6,213 nt of DNA, taken from positions 1 to 6,213 of the forward strand of contig JAITHO010000115.1 in assembly GCA_031279915.1 (NCBI GenBank). Reading direction: 5' to 3'. The position numbers and the translations under genes were made by a program. Source of the DNA: Tannerellaceae bacterium (GTDB taxonomy: Bacteria; Bacteroidota; Bacteroidia; Bacteroidales; Tannerellaceae). Shown piece by piece: positions 1 to 6,211 of this stretch. Under the pieces are notes generated by a model that was not told the DNA's origin, ran no database searches, and saw only the letters and a list, made by a program, of their open reading frames with translations. The stretch's first letter is position 1. Each line of letters opens with the position of its first letter.

Positions 1-205
1 GTCGCAAGTCTGTTTCAAGATTCTGGCAGACTTTCGATCATCGTCGCAAGTCTGTTTGAAGGTTCTGGCAGACTTGCGATCATCGTCGCAAGTCTGTTTC
101 AAGATTCTGGCAGACTTGCGATGATCGTCGCAAGTCTGCTTCAAGGTTAGGGTAGACTTGCGATCATCGTCGCAAGTCGGGTTGTAGATTCTGGCAGACT
201 TGCGA
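1..205. repeat. Tandem array of a 42-bp palindromic unit (4.9 copies)
   Basis: Units begin at 1, 43, 85, 127 and 169, each exactly 42 bp; the fifth is cut off after 37 bp. A unit reads as a left arm TCGCAAGTCTG, a 14-nt middle (consensus TTTCAAGATTCTGG), a right arm CAGACTTGCGA, and a short linker TCATC plus the G that opens the next unit. The arms are exact reverse complements. Arm changes are few: a T for G at position 34, a T for C at the start of the right arm of unit 4 (keeps a G-T pair), and a G for T in the left arm of unit 5. The middle varies more. Because arms alternate left and right, the right arm of one unit can also pair with the left arm of the next across only 6 nt. The array starts at the window edge, so its true length is unknown. 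There are no variable spacers, so this is not a CRISPR. Function is not known. Confidence 0.95.
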
Positions 206-375
206 ACTGCAACAAAGGCCTTGCTGCATGCTATTGCTTATTCGTTCGGCTTGAGGGGTCTCTTTGGAATTGCCATTCTCAGTTATGCTTATGCGGATTG
301 TACCGGCGTTTGAATGGCTGGTTTTTATTTTGTGTGATGTCGAATCCTTATTTGTTTTTGCTGTTTACCCTATTT
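206..375. other. Non-coding leader between repeat array and receptor gene
   Basis: No credible gene is seen here. It is T-rich on the + strand. A reading frame from a TTG at 264 runs into the receptor gene in another frame and encodes a cysteine- and aromatic-rich peptide with no family resemblance, so it is not called. An 8-bp palindrome AAGGCCTT lies at 215-222. No RNA gene or riboswitch is recognised. Confidence 0.5.
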
Positions 376-408
376 ATTGCTGCTGCTTTTCCGGCTGCCA
401 TACTTTTG
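376..408 (+). promoter_or_regulatory. Probable Bacteroidetes-type promoter of the receptor gene
   Basis: TACTTTTG at 401-408 matches the Bacteroidetes -7 consensus TAnnTTTG perfectly. An ATTG at 376-379 lies 21 nt upstream, where the -33 box TTTG is expected, and matches it at three of four positions. Transcription would then start near 414-416, leaving a leader of only about 10 nt before the ATG at 424, or about 21 nt before the in-frame ATG at 436. The T-rich surroundings make a chance match possible, and the promoter could lie further upstream. Confidence 0.4.
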
Positions 409-423
409 CTGCCGTAATTCAAA

Positions 424-3123
424 ATGAAGATGTTGATGAAAAGATTAGGTTTGATTTTCTGTTTGATTGCGGCATTGGCTGTGTCGGATGCTTTTGCGCA
501 GAGCGCCGACAGTATTCTTGTGCGGGAGGATTATGTTGGGGCTCCTCTGCTGAAGGTTTTGAAGGATTTTGAGACGAAGTATGGAATGACTTTAAAATAT
601 GACAGCGCTGCGCTGGGAGCTTACAGGTACGAAGGCATATTCTTTGGGGCGCCGCTGCAGCTTGCTTTTGAGCGTGTTTGTCAGGAGATCAAAGGCGTGT
701 CATGCTACATTGATAATGAGGGAGTGTATTGCATTGTCCCGACTAAAAACCTGCCGCGCAACCGTACTAAGCAGGAAAACAAGGCTTACGAAGGCAATGC
801 CACGCGCCGTAACCTGACCGTTACCGGACGAATCAAAGACCAGACCAACGGCGAGTTCCTGCCTTTTGCTACCGTTCATGTGGAGGCGCATCCTAATGTT
901 AATGCTTCGACCAACAATGATGGCTATTTCACTCTCTACAATGTTCCTTCCGACACGGAGGTTTTGGTGTTCAGGTATCTGGGATACGAAACGCAACGGT
1001 TTTATCTATCGCCGGAGATTAACGTGCAGAATCTGTTTGTGGAATTGCAGCCGGCGCTCAATGCGCTGGATGAAGTGACGGTTGTTGCCGAGCGCGAAGA
1101 TGTTCTGAAAGTTCCGGAACTCTCTATCGGAGTGATTCAAACTACGGCTGCCAAGATTGCCGATCTGCCTGCTTTGGGGGAAAAGGACTTGTTCAGAACC
1201 TTCCAGCTCATGCCGGGCATCTCTGCGGCGAACGAATCTTCGGCTGGAATGTATGTTCGCGGCGGCACTCCGGATCAGAATCTGGTTTTGTACGACGGCT
1301 TTACTATTTATCATCAGGAGCATCTGATGGGAGTATTCAGCGCATTTAATACTAATGCCGTTAAAGATGTGCAGCTGCACAAGGGCGGATTCGATGCCAA
1401 GCATGGCGGACGGCTGTCGAGCGTGATGGAGATTGTTGGCAAAACCGGAAACGACAAATCTTTCAATATAGGCGGCGACATTGGATTTCTGGGCTTCAAC
1501 GCTTTTGCAGAGCTTCCTTTCAACAACGAAAAGGGAACGTTCTTCGTGGCCGGACGGCGTTCGTTCCAGAGCTTTATGTATGATAAGTTCACAAGCGTTT
1601 ATTCTGAAAACTCGCAGCAGCCGATGGGCGGAGGCGGGCGATTCAACATGCGCAATCAGCAGAAACCGATCTCTTATTTCTACGACTTGAACGCCAAACT
1701 AACTTATAACCCAAGCAAGCGCGACATCCTTTCCCTGAGCTTCTTCAACGGCGAAGATGTTCTCGACAACTCCCGCGAAGGATTCGGAAGCTCGTTTATC
1801 AGTGGAAGCATTACCGACAAAACTAACTGGGGGAACATCGGCAGCAGCCTGAAGTGGTCGCGCAACTGGAACAATCGTTTCTACTCTAACGCCCTCGTTT
1901 CGTTCTCCAACTATTACAGCATGCGCGACCGGCAAAACAGCAGCACAGGAACTTTTGGGAATGCCGCCGTTATGTTCGACATGAATACCGATGAAGAAAA
2001 CAGGCTTTGGGACTATTCGCTGAAGATAGATAACGAGTACAAGCTAAGCGGAACCAATAAGCTAGAGTTCGGCCTTAATTACTCCAACTACAATATCGAT
2101 TACCGCTACTCGCAAAGCGATACCTCCAGCATCCTCGACATGCAGAACCGAGGGAATCTGCTATCCCTTTACCTGCAAGATCGCTTGACGCTTAACGAAA
2201 GCTTAACCCTCCAGCCGGGCCTGCGGCTATCCTATTACGATGTTACTGCGCGCCCGTATTTCGAACCTCGCTTGCAGGCTTTTTATAAACTGAACGACAA
2301 GATCAAGCTGAAAGCCTCCGCCGGATATTATTACCAGTTTGTTAATCGTATCGTTCGCGAAGATATTTCGGCAGGCAGTCGAGATATATGGCTGCTGTCC
2401 GATAATACAGGGATTCCCGTCAGCAGCGCCATGCATTACGTGGCGGGAGGCAGCTACGAGACCAAAGAGTTTATCTTCGACCTGGAAGCTTACTACAAAA
2501 AGCTCAACAACCTCAGCGAATATACCCTGCGCTTTGCTCCTTCATTCATGGACAACAGCGCCTACCAGGAGTTCTTTTACACAGGCAAGGGATATTCGCG
2601 GGGGATCGACTTTCTGCTGCAAAAGAAATACGGCAAGCTGACGGGGTGGATAGCTTATACGCTAAGCGAAACCCGTTACAGCTTTCCCGTTTACGGCAAT
2701 GGATATTTCCCCGCCAATCAGGATGTGACGCACGAGTTTAAGACCGTCATAACCTACAAACCCGTCCGCAACCTCACCCTGTCGGCTTCCTGGATTTACG
2801 CCACCGGCAAGCCCTTCACCGAACCGATAGGCGCATACGCCCTCAATACTCCCAACAGCGGCTCTATGAGCTTTATCGTTGTCGACAAAAAGAACAATGC
2901 CCGCTATCCCGATTATCATCGCCTCGACTTGCTGGCCAAATACGACCTGTCGTTTATAAAGGAAGTGAAATCAAGCATCAGCGTTTCCTTGTTCAACCTC
3001 TACGACTATTCCAACGTATGGTATAGGGAGTATGCTTACGATAAGTCGGTCGGCATAACGGAAACTAATATCAACCTCTTGGGATTCACTCCCAATGTGA
3101 CCTTGAGTATCCAATTAAAATAA
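424..3123 (+). CDS. TonB-dependent outer-membrane receptor with STN and carboxypeptidase-D-like domains
   Basis: The 899-residue protein is a 22-stranded-barrel-type importer that takes up a ligand across the outer membrane using TonB energy. Residues 1-26 are a Sec signal peptide ending DAFAQ. Residues about 30-106 look like an STN domain, the periplasmic signalling domain of FecA-like transducers. Residues about 131-208 match the carboxypeptidase-D regulatory-like beta-sandwich common in Bacteroidota receptors (TVTGRIKD, then DGYFTLYNVP and the LGYE motif). The plug spans about 228-340, with LMPGISAANESS, YVRGGTPDQNLVLYDG and GGFDAKHGGRLSSV; the rest is barrel, ending TPNVTLSIQLK. It is shorter than typical SusC and no SusD follows; the next gene encodes a DUF4249-type lipoprotein. 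ATG at 424 is used here, but in-frame ATGs at 430 and 436 would leave a more usual signal peptide (MKRLGLIF). The start has only A-rich sequence upstream, as is common in this phylum. Third codon positions move from T/G-ending to C-ending around 1500-1700. The substrate is unknown. Confidence 0.95.
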   Translation: MKMLMKRLGLIFCLIAALAVSDAFAQSADSILVREDYVGAPLLKVLKDFETKYGMTLKYDSAALGAYRYEGIFFGAPLQLAFERVCQEIKGVSCYIDNEGVYCIVPTKNLPRNRTKQENKAYEGNATRRNLTVTGRIKDQTNGEFLPFATVHVEAHPNVNASTNNDGYFTLYNVPSDTEVLVFRYLGYETQRFYLSPEINVQNLFVELQPALNALDEVTVVAEREDVLKVPELSIGVIQTTAAKIADLPALGEKDLFRTFQLMPGISAANESSAGMYVRGGTPDQNLVLYDGFTIYHQEHLMGVFSAFNTNAVKDVQLHKGGFDAKHGGRLSSVMEIVGKTGNDKSFNIGGDIGFLGFNAFAELPFNNEKGTFFVAGRRSFQSFMYDKFTSVYSENSQQPMGGGGRFNMRNQQKPISYFYDLNAKLTYNPSKRDILSLSFFNGEDVLDNSREGFGSSFISGSITDKTNWGNIGSSLKWSRNWNNRFYSNALVSFSNYYSMRDRQNSSTGTFGNAAVMFDMNTDEENRLWDYSLKIDNEYKLSGTNKLEFGLNYSNYNIDYRYSQSDTSSILDMQNRGNLLSLYLQDRLTLNESLTLQPGLRLSYYDVTARPYFEPRLQAFYKLNDKIKLKASAGYYYQFVNRIVREDISAGSRDIWLLSDNTGIPVSSAMHYVAGGSYETKEFIFDLEAYYKKLNNLSEYTLRFAPSFMDNSAYQEFFYTGKGYSRGIDFLLQKKYGKLTGWIAYTLSETRYSFPVYGNGYFPANQDVTHEFKTVITYKPVRNLTLSASWIYATGKPFTEPIGAYALNTPNSGSMSFIVVDKKNNARYPDYHRLDLLAKYDLSFIKEVKSSISVSLFNLYDYSNVWYREYAYDKSVGITETNINLLGFTPNVTLSIQLK

Positions 3124-3132
3124 TATCGCTTT

Positions 3133-3912
3133 ATGAAGAAAAACTATCTGCTTGCGATTGCCATGCTTGCCATTCTGTACAGTTGCGGCGAGGCTTTGAT
3201 GGACTACGGATTGAACACGCAAACGCCCATTGTGGAGAGCTATCTGCAGGAAGGCGCAAACAGCCTTACGGTTAATGTTTACAGCATGGAAGAATATTTG
3301 AAGGATGAATACGTGCTCTCCAAGCCTATATCAGGGCTGAGCCTGACGATCAACGGCGAGGCGATTGCCGAAACATCCGCCGGACGCTACCAGCTTGATT
3401 TGGGAGCAGATACTCTCCGCGAGGGACAGGCATTTCGCCTCCAATTCGATTATAACGGCAAAAGCATAGAGGCCTCCGCCACCGTTCCTGCCCCTGTACG
3501 CAATCTGCGCGTCGATCCGGAATACCTTGCGCTCTCGGCCTCCTCATATCTTTGGGATTCTTCAGACACAACCGAAGTTATCATCAGTTGGGACGACCCC
3601 GACGGCAGCTACTATCAAGTTTACATCGAAAGTCCGAATACAACCGACATGCCTTCCTTCGGCATATTCGGCAGGCGCATGATGCAACCCTTTCGCGGAG
3701 GCAGCTATAGAGCAACAGCTCGCGATTTCCGCTCGGCAGGCGTTCATTGGATATATGTATATCGCGTCGGCAAAGACTATGTTGAGCTCTACGAGCGCAT
3801 CAGCGCCTCTGATCTGGCCAATCCCGTCAGTTTCATTCAAAACGCCTTCGGGATATTCACGTCCATGAGTTATGCCAGAGTAAGGCTATGGGCTGTGGAA
3901 AGCAGCGAATGA
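3133..3912 (+). CDS. DUF4249-type outer-membrane lipoprotein, partner of the receptor
   Basis: This 259-residue protein starts 9 bp after the receptor stop, so the two are almost certainly co-transcribed. A lipoprotein signal peptide is clear: basic KK, a hydrophobic run, and lipobox LYS-C with Cys18 as the acylated residue. The body fits DUF4249: TPIVESYL near 31-38, PISGLSLTINGE at 65-76, a GRYQLDLG strand at 84-91, NGKSIEASATVPAPV at 108-122, a beta-rich stretch ISWDDPDGSYYQVYI at 151-165, and a C-terminal part with ELYERISASDLANPV and NAFGIF, which in the family closes the domain. From family knowledge, DUF4249 genes often sit next to TonB-dependent receptors without SusD. A role as a lid or ligand-binding partner is inferred from that and not demonstrated. 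After Cys18 comes GEA, which only weakly resembles the acidic surface-export signal, so exposure on the cell surface is uncertain. No Shine-Dalgarno is seen; the ATG at 3133 is the only start that supplies the lipoprotein signal. Confidence 0.85.
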   Translation: MKKNYLLAIAMLAILYSCGEALMDYGLNTQTPIVESYLQEGANSLTVNVYSMEEYLKDEYVLSKPISGLSLTINGEAIAETSAGRYQLDLGADTLREGQAFRLQFDYNGKSIEASATVPAPVRNLRVDPEYLALSASSYLWDSSDTTEVIISWDDPDGSYYQVYIESPNTTDMPSFGIFGRRMMQPFRGGSYRATARDFRSAGVHWIYVYRVGKDYVELYERISASDLANPVSFIQNAFGIFTSMSYARVRLWAVESSE

Positions 3913-3958
3913 GCCATACCTTCCAATATCTACCCTGCGAGGCCGTTATCATTGCATT

Positions 3959-5044
3959 ATGAAGCTCTCCTTTCCGACGAATCTGTCGAAGCGCGCCTTA
4001 TTGCTGCCGCTGCACTTGCTTGGCTGGGCGATGTTTATTTATCTCACGGCCCCGCCCTCTGGCAGGATGCGATCGACGGGCGAGCCGTTTCTATTGCTGA
4101 TTGTTCTGAGTTATTTGTTTCTGGCAGCTTATTTCTATTGCAACAGCGAGTTGCTTGTGCCACGCTTGTTGTCGCGGAAAAAGATCCTGCTTTTCCTGGG
4201 GACTGCGCTTACGGCCTACATGCTTTTTTGTGTTGCGATGCCATTGCTTTTCCGTCTGTATATTATGCCCGAACAGCCTTTCAGGCCGGAGATGCCGCCC
4301 GGACGCCCTGACTTTTCGAGGAGTACGGACAGGATGCTGCCCTTGATGAGCCTGGGGCTTTATTCGCGGTCGAGCCAATTCCTGGTCATATTTATTATCA
4401 GTACCGGATTGAAAGCCCTTGCGCAATGGTACCGCGAGAAGCAGCAGTTGCAGGAGCTGGAAAAGTCGAAGATACAGGCCGAACTCTCGTTCCTGAAGTC
4501 GCAGATTCATCCCCATTTCCTCTTCAATTGCCTTAACAGCATCTACTTTTTATGCTTGAGCAAAGATGATAAGGCCCCCAAGACGATATTGTCATTATCC
4601 GATTTCCTGCGTTTTGTAATCATCGAAAGCGAATCCGACTTTATTCCCCTTGAAAAAGAGATACAGATGCTGGAGGAATACCTGAATCTGCAGAGCCTGC
4701 GAACAACGGAAAAGTTTGAGCTGCAATTCGTGAAGGAAGGCGATTTCAAAACATATTCCATCATGCCCCTGACCTTTGTGCCCTTTGTGGAGAATGCTTT
4801 CAAGTTCGGGATAAGCGCCCATACCAACTGTTTTATCCATATCCGAACGGCTATCACCGCGGGCGGTACGCTGGATTTCTCCTGCGATAATTCTATTGCT
4901 TCATCCCGCCGCAGCCTTTCGTCGGGAGTAGGATTGGATAATATTCGTAAGCGACTGATGCTGGCCTATCCCAACCGCCATTCGCTTAAAATATATGAAG
5001 ACAGCGCAGGCTTTCATGTCAAACTCCAAATCGGTATATCATGA
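3959..5044 (+). CDS. LytS/YehU-type sensor histidine kinase
   Basis: The 361-residue inner-membrane kinase would pass a signal to the LytTR regulator encoded next. The N-terminal half has about four hydrophobic segments (roughly 12-31, 43-60, 75-100, 139-153) with no large extracytoplasmic sensor domain. Between the third and fourth lies a proline-rich, methionine-containing stretch (about 103-117). A short helix rich in Q, E and K (156-178) links to the His_kinase domain (PF06580 type): SQIHPHFLFNCLNS at 181-194, with His186 at the position normally phosphorylated. The ATPase N-box is PFVENAFKFG (275-284) with Glu278 and Asn279, followed by CDNS (309-312) and the glycine box GVGLDNIRKRL (323-333). 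KFG replaces the usual KHG/KHA after the N-box. It starts 46 bp after the lipoprotein gene, with no clear promoter or Shine-Dalgarno in between, so read-through from upstream is plausible. It overlaps the regulator gene by 4 bp. The signal sensed is unknown. Confidence 0.93.
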   Translation: MKLSFPTNLSKRALLLPLHLLGWAMFIYLTAPPSGRMRSTGEPFLLLIVLSYLFLAAYFYCNSELLVPRLLSRKKILLFLGTALTAYMLFCVAMPLLFRLYIMPEQPFRPEMPPGRPDFSRSTDRMLPLMSLGLYSRSSQFLVIFIISTGLKALAQWYREKQQLQELEKSKIQAELSFLKSQIHPHFLFNCLNSIYFLCLSKDDKAPKTILSLSDFLRFVIIESESDFIPLEKEIQMLEEYLNLQSLRTTEKFELQFVKEGDFKTYSIMPLTFVPFVENAFKFGISAHTNCFIHIRTAITAGGTLDFSCDNSIASSRRSLSSGVGLDNIRKRLMLAYPNRHSLKIYEDSAGFHVKLQIGIS

Positions 5045-5754
5045 AGTGCATAGCCATTGACGACGAACCGCTGGCGCTGAAAATACTCAGCCATTATTGC
5101 GAGCGAACGCCTTCTATTAGGCTGCTGGGCGCTTATACCGATCCTCTCGACGGCTTGTTGCATGTGCGCTCCATGCAGCCCGAACTGCTTTTCCTGGATA
5201 TTCGCATGCCGGAGCTTTCGGGCATCGACATCGTCAATGCGCTCGGAAAAGAGCTGATGGTCATTTTCACTACCGCCCACCGCGAATATGCCGTTGAAGG
5301 TTTTGAGCTCAACGTTGTCGATTATCTTCTGAAACCCTTTGGCTTTGACCGCTTCCTGATGGCTTATGCCAAGGCTGCAGACCGGCTGCGGGCCTCGCAG
5401 CAAAAAGCGGCGGCAGAGGAGCACAATCCCGGCGCGATGCTCAAGTTCCGTTGCGACTATCAAAACGTTCGGCTGCCGCTCAGCGACATCCTGTATATCG
5501 AAGGATGCAACAATTACGTCAAGATCATCTGCTCAAACAAAACCTACATGCCGGTGATGACCATGAAAAGACTGCTGAACCTGCTGCCTGCATCCGAATT
5601 CATCCGCGTCCACAAGTCGTTTATCATCCCTCTATGCAGGATCAAATCCTTCAACCACGAAACCGTCGTGACCGAAAAGATCAGGGTTCCACTGGGACGA
5701 ACTTTCCGGAAGGACTTCCTCGAGAAGATGCTAATCCTGAAAGGACAACCATAA
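5041..5754 (+). CDS. LytTR-family response regulator
   Basis: The 237-residue cytoplasmic regulator has an N-terminal receiver domain (about 1-115) and a C-terminal LytTR DNA-binding domain (about 133-232). Receiver residues are all present: the acidic pair Asp7/Asp8, phospho-acceptor Asp53 in LFLDIRMPELSG, Thr78 in IFTTAH, and Lys98 in DYLLKPF. The LytTR part shows LPLSDILYIEGCNNYVKI (145-162), MTMKRLLNLLP (173-183), FIRVHKSFII (187-196) and VPLGRTFRKDF (216-226), the standard family layout. Length is normal and nothing appears broken. The start ATG at 5041 overlaps the kinase stop as ATGA, which implies translational coupling and fixes the start. LytTR proteins bind pairs of short imperfect direct repeats upstream of their targets; the natural candidate target is the receptor-lipoprotein pair upstream, but no binding site can be assigned from this window. 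No clear T-tract terminator follows. Confidence 0.95.
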   Translation: MKCIAIDDEPLALKILSHYCERTPSIRLLGAYTDPLDGLLHVRSMQPELLFLDIRMPELSGIDIVNALGKELMVIFTTAHREYAVEGFELNVVDYLLKPFGFDRFLMAYAKAADRLRASQQKAAAEEHNPGAMLKFRCDYQNVRLPLSDILYIEGCNNYVKIICSNKTYMPVMTMKRLLNLLPASEFIRVHKSFIIPLCRIKSFNHETVVTEKIRVPLGRTFRKDFLEKMLILKGQP

Positions 5755-5759
5755 GCGCC

Positions 5760-5815
5760 GCTCCCGCCAATTCGCAATTGGCATGGCAAGGCAGCTATTG
5801 CAAACCGGTGGGAGC
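5760..5815. other. Nested inverted repeats after the regulator gene
   Basis: GCCAATT at 5766-5772 and AATTGGC at 5776-5782 form a 7-bp hairpin with loop CGC, 11 bp after the regulator stop. It lies within a longer pairing of GCTCCC (5760-5765) with GGGAGC (5810-5815). The outer stem can extend by three pairs (one G-U) only at the cost of the inner hairpin. No T-tract follows, so it is not a standard intrinsic terminator. It could protect the 3' end of the message or be a binding site. Confidence 0.4.
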
Positions 5816-5833
5816 AAAAGCAGGATTCGTCCT

Positions 5834-5894
5834 AAAGGTAATGGGGCTGTGTCGAGCGGGAATGACCTATTTGGGCAGGCGGAATTACCTTTTT
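5834..5894. other. Inverted repeat AAAGGTAAT/ATTACCTTT, weak terminator candidate
   Basis: AAAGGTAAT at 5834-5842 is the exact reverse complement of ATTACCTTT at 5884-5892, with 41 nt between and two more T residues directly after. The run of T at the right arm resembles a terminator for the upstream operon, but the stem is AT-rich and the loop is long, so this is weak. It may instead be an element boundary or chance. Confidence 0.3.
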
Positions 5895-5915
5895 GACCAG
5901 CGCCTCTGAATAAAA

Positions 5916-5939
5916 CCTCCGTCCAATGGAATGTGGAGG
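5916..5939. other. Hairpin CCTCC-14 nt-GGAGG, first copy
   Basis: CCTCC at 5916-5920 and GGAGG at 5935-5939 enclose 14 nt. The flanks are A-rich (TAAAA before, CGAAAATATT after). The same arrangement with the same loop length recurs at 6128-6151, which makes chance less likely. Function unknown; no T-tract. Confidence 0.4.
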
Positions 5940-5980
5940 CGAAAATATTCGACCCCTACGAGGCATGCGTTTGCTCAGGG

Positions 5981-6084
5981 TAGCTCTCAATAAATATTGA
6001 AACGGCCATCACCCCCAGGGGTAGCTCTCAATAAATATTGAAACGGCCATCACCCCCCAGGGGTAGCTCTCAATAAATATTGAA
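5981..6084. repeat. Tandem repeat of a 41/42-bp unit, 2.5 near-identical copies
   Basis: Copies begin at 5981 and 6022, with a partial one at 6064 ending at 6084. Each begins TAGCTCTCAATAAATATTG, continues AAACGGCCATCA, and ends in a C-run, A, and GGGG. The first two copies differ only in C-run length, five (6012-6016) against six (6053-6058), which changes the period from 41 to 42. The core contains the short inverted repeat TCAATA-AA-TATTGA. The near-identity indicates recent duplication. Confidence 0.93.
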
Positions 6085-6127
6085 CTATACAATTCTAACA
6101 ATTTTGAGGCTCCGAAGGCTATTGAAA

Positions 6128-6151
6128 CCTCCAGTAAGAACTTTTTGGAGG
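6128..6151. other. Hairpin CCTCC-14 nt-GGAGG, second copy
   Basis: CCTCC at 6128-6132 and GGAGG at 6147-6151 again enclose 14 nt. The stem can take one more pair, A6133 with T6146. The loop sequence differs from the first copy, but the lead-in (GAAACCTCC against AAAACCTCC) and the A-rich sequence after it are alike. Its left arm includes the CC of an ATTGAAACC motif, so this hairpin is embedded in the phased array. Confidence 0.45.
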
Positions 6152-6165
6152 AATAAATATTTATT
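6152..6165. other. Perfect 14-bp palindrome AATAAATATTTATT
   Basis: The sequence is its own reverse complement and runs into ATTGAAACC of the same array unit. It is all A/T, so it could be a protein-binding dyad or an easily melted site; it may equally be a by-product of the unit's inverted-repeat core. Confidence 0.4.
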
Positions 6166-6193
6166 GAAACCTATAATTCGCCCAAATTCACCC

Positions 6194-6211
6194 TTTCAAT
6201 AGATATTGAAA
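6194..6211. other. 8-bp inverted repeat TTTCAATA-GA-TATTGAAA at the right edge
   Basis: The arms at 6194-6201 and 6204-6211 are perfect reverse complements around GA. This is the longest and cleanest form of the core inverted repeat in the array and sits in its last visible unit. Confidence 0.6.

Noticed and set aside
1..205. CRISPR array at the left edge
   Set aside because: The whole 42-bp unit is repeated with no unique spacers.
264..572. Small gene upstream of the receptor
   Set aside because: It begins at a TTG, overlaps the receptor start by 149 bp in another frame, and its product has no recognisable family features.
424..3912. A SusC/SusD pair
   Set aside because: The receptor is shorter than typical SusC and the lipoprotein is only 259 residues with DUF4249-type motifs, lacking the SusD size and helical repeat character.
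3952..4311. A 119-residue reading frame overlapping the kinase start
   Set aside because: It is a shifted reading of the kinase's membrane region and begins at a non-ATG codon. The kinase frame is supported by family motifs along its full length.
5834..5894. Insertion-sequence ends formed by the 9-bp inverted repeat
   Set aside because: The 41 nt between are too short to encode anything, and no target-site duplication is apparent.
5451..5909. A 152-residue frame running past the regulator stop
   Set aside because: Two thirds is an out-of-frame reading of the LytTR domain, and the remaining tail shows no family resemblance.
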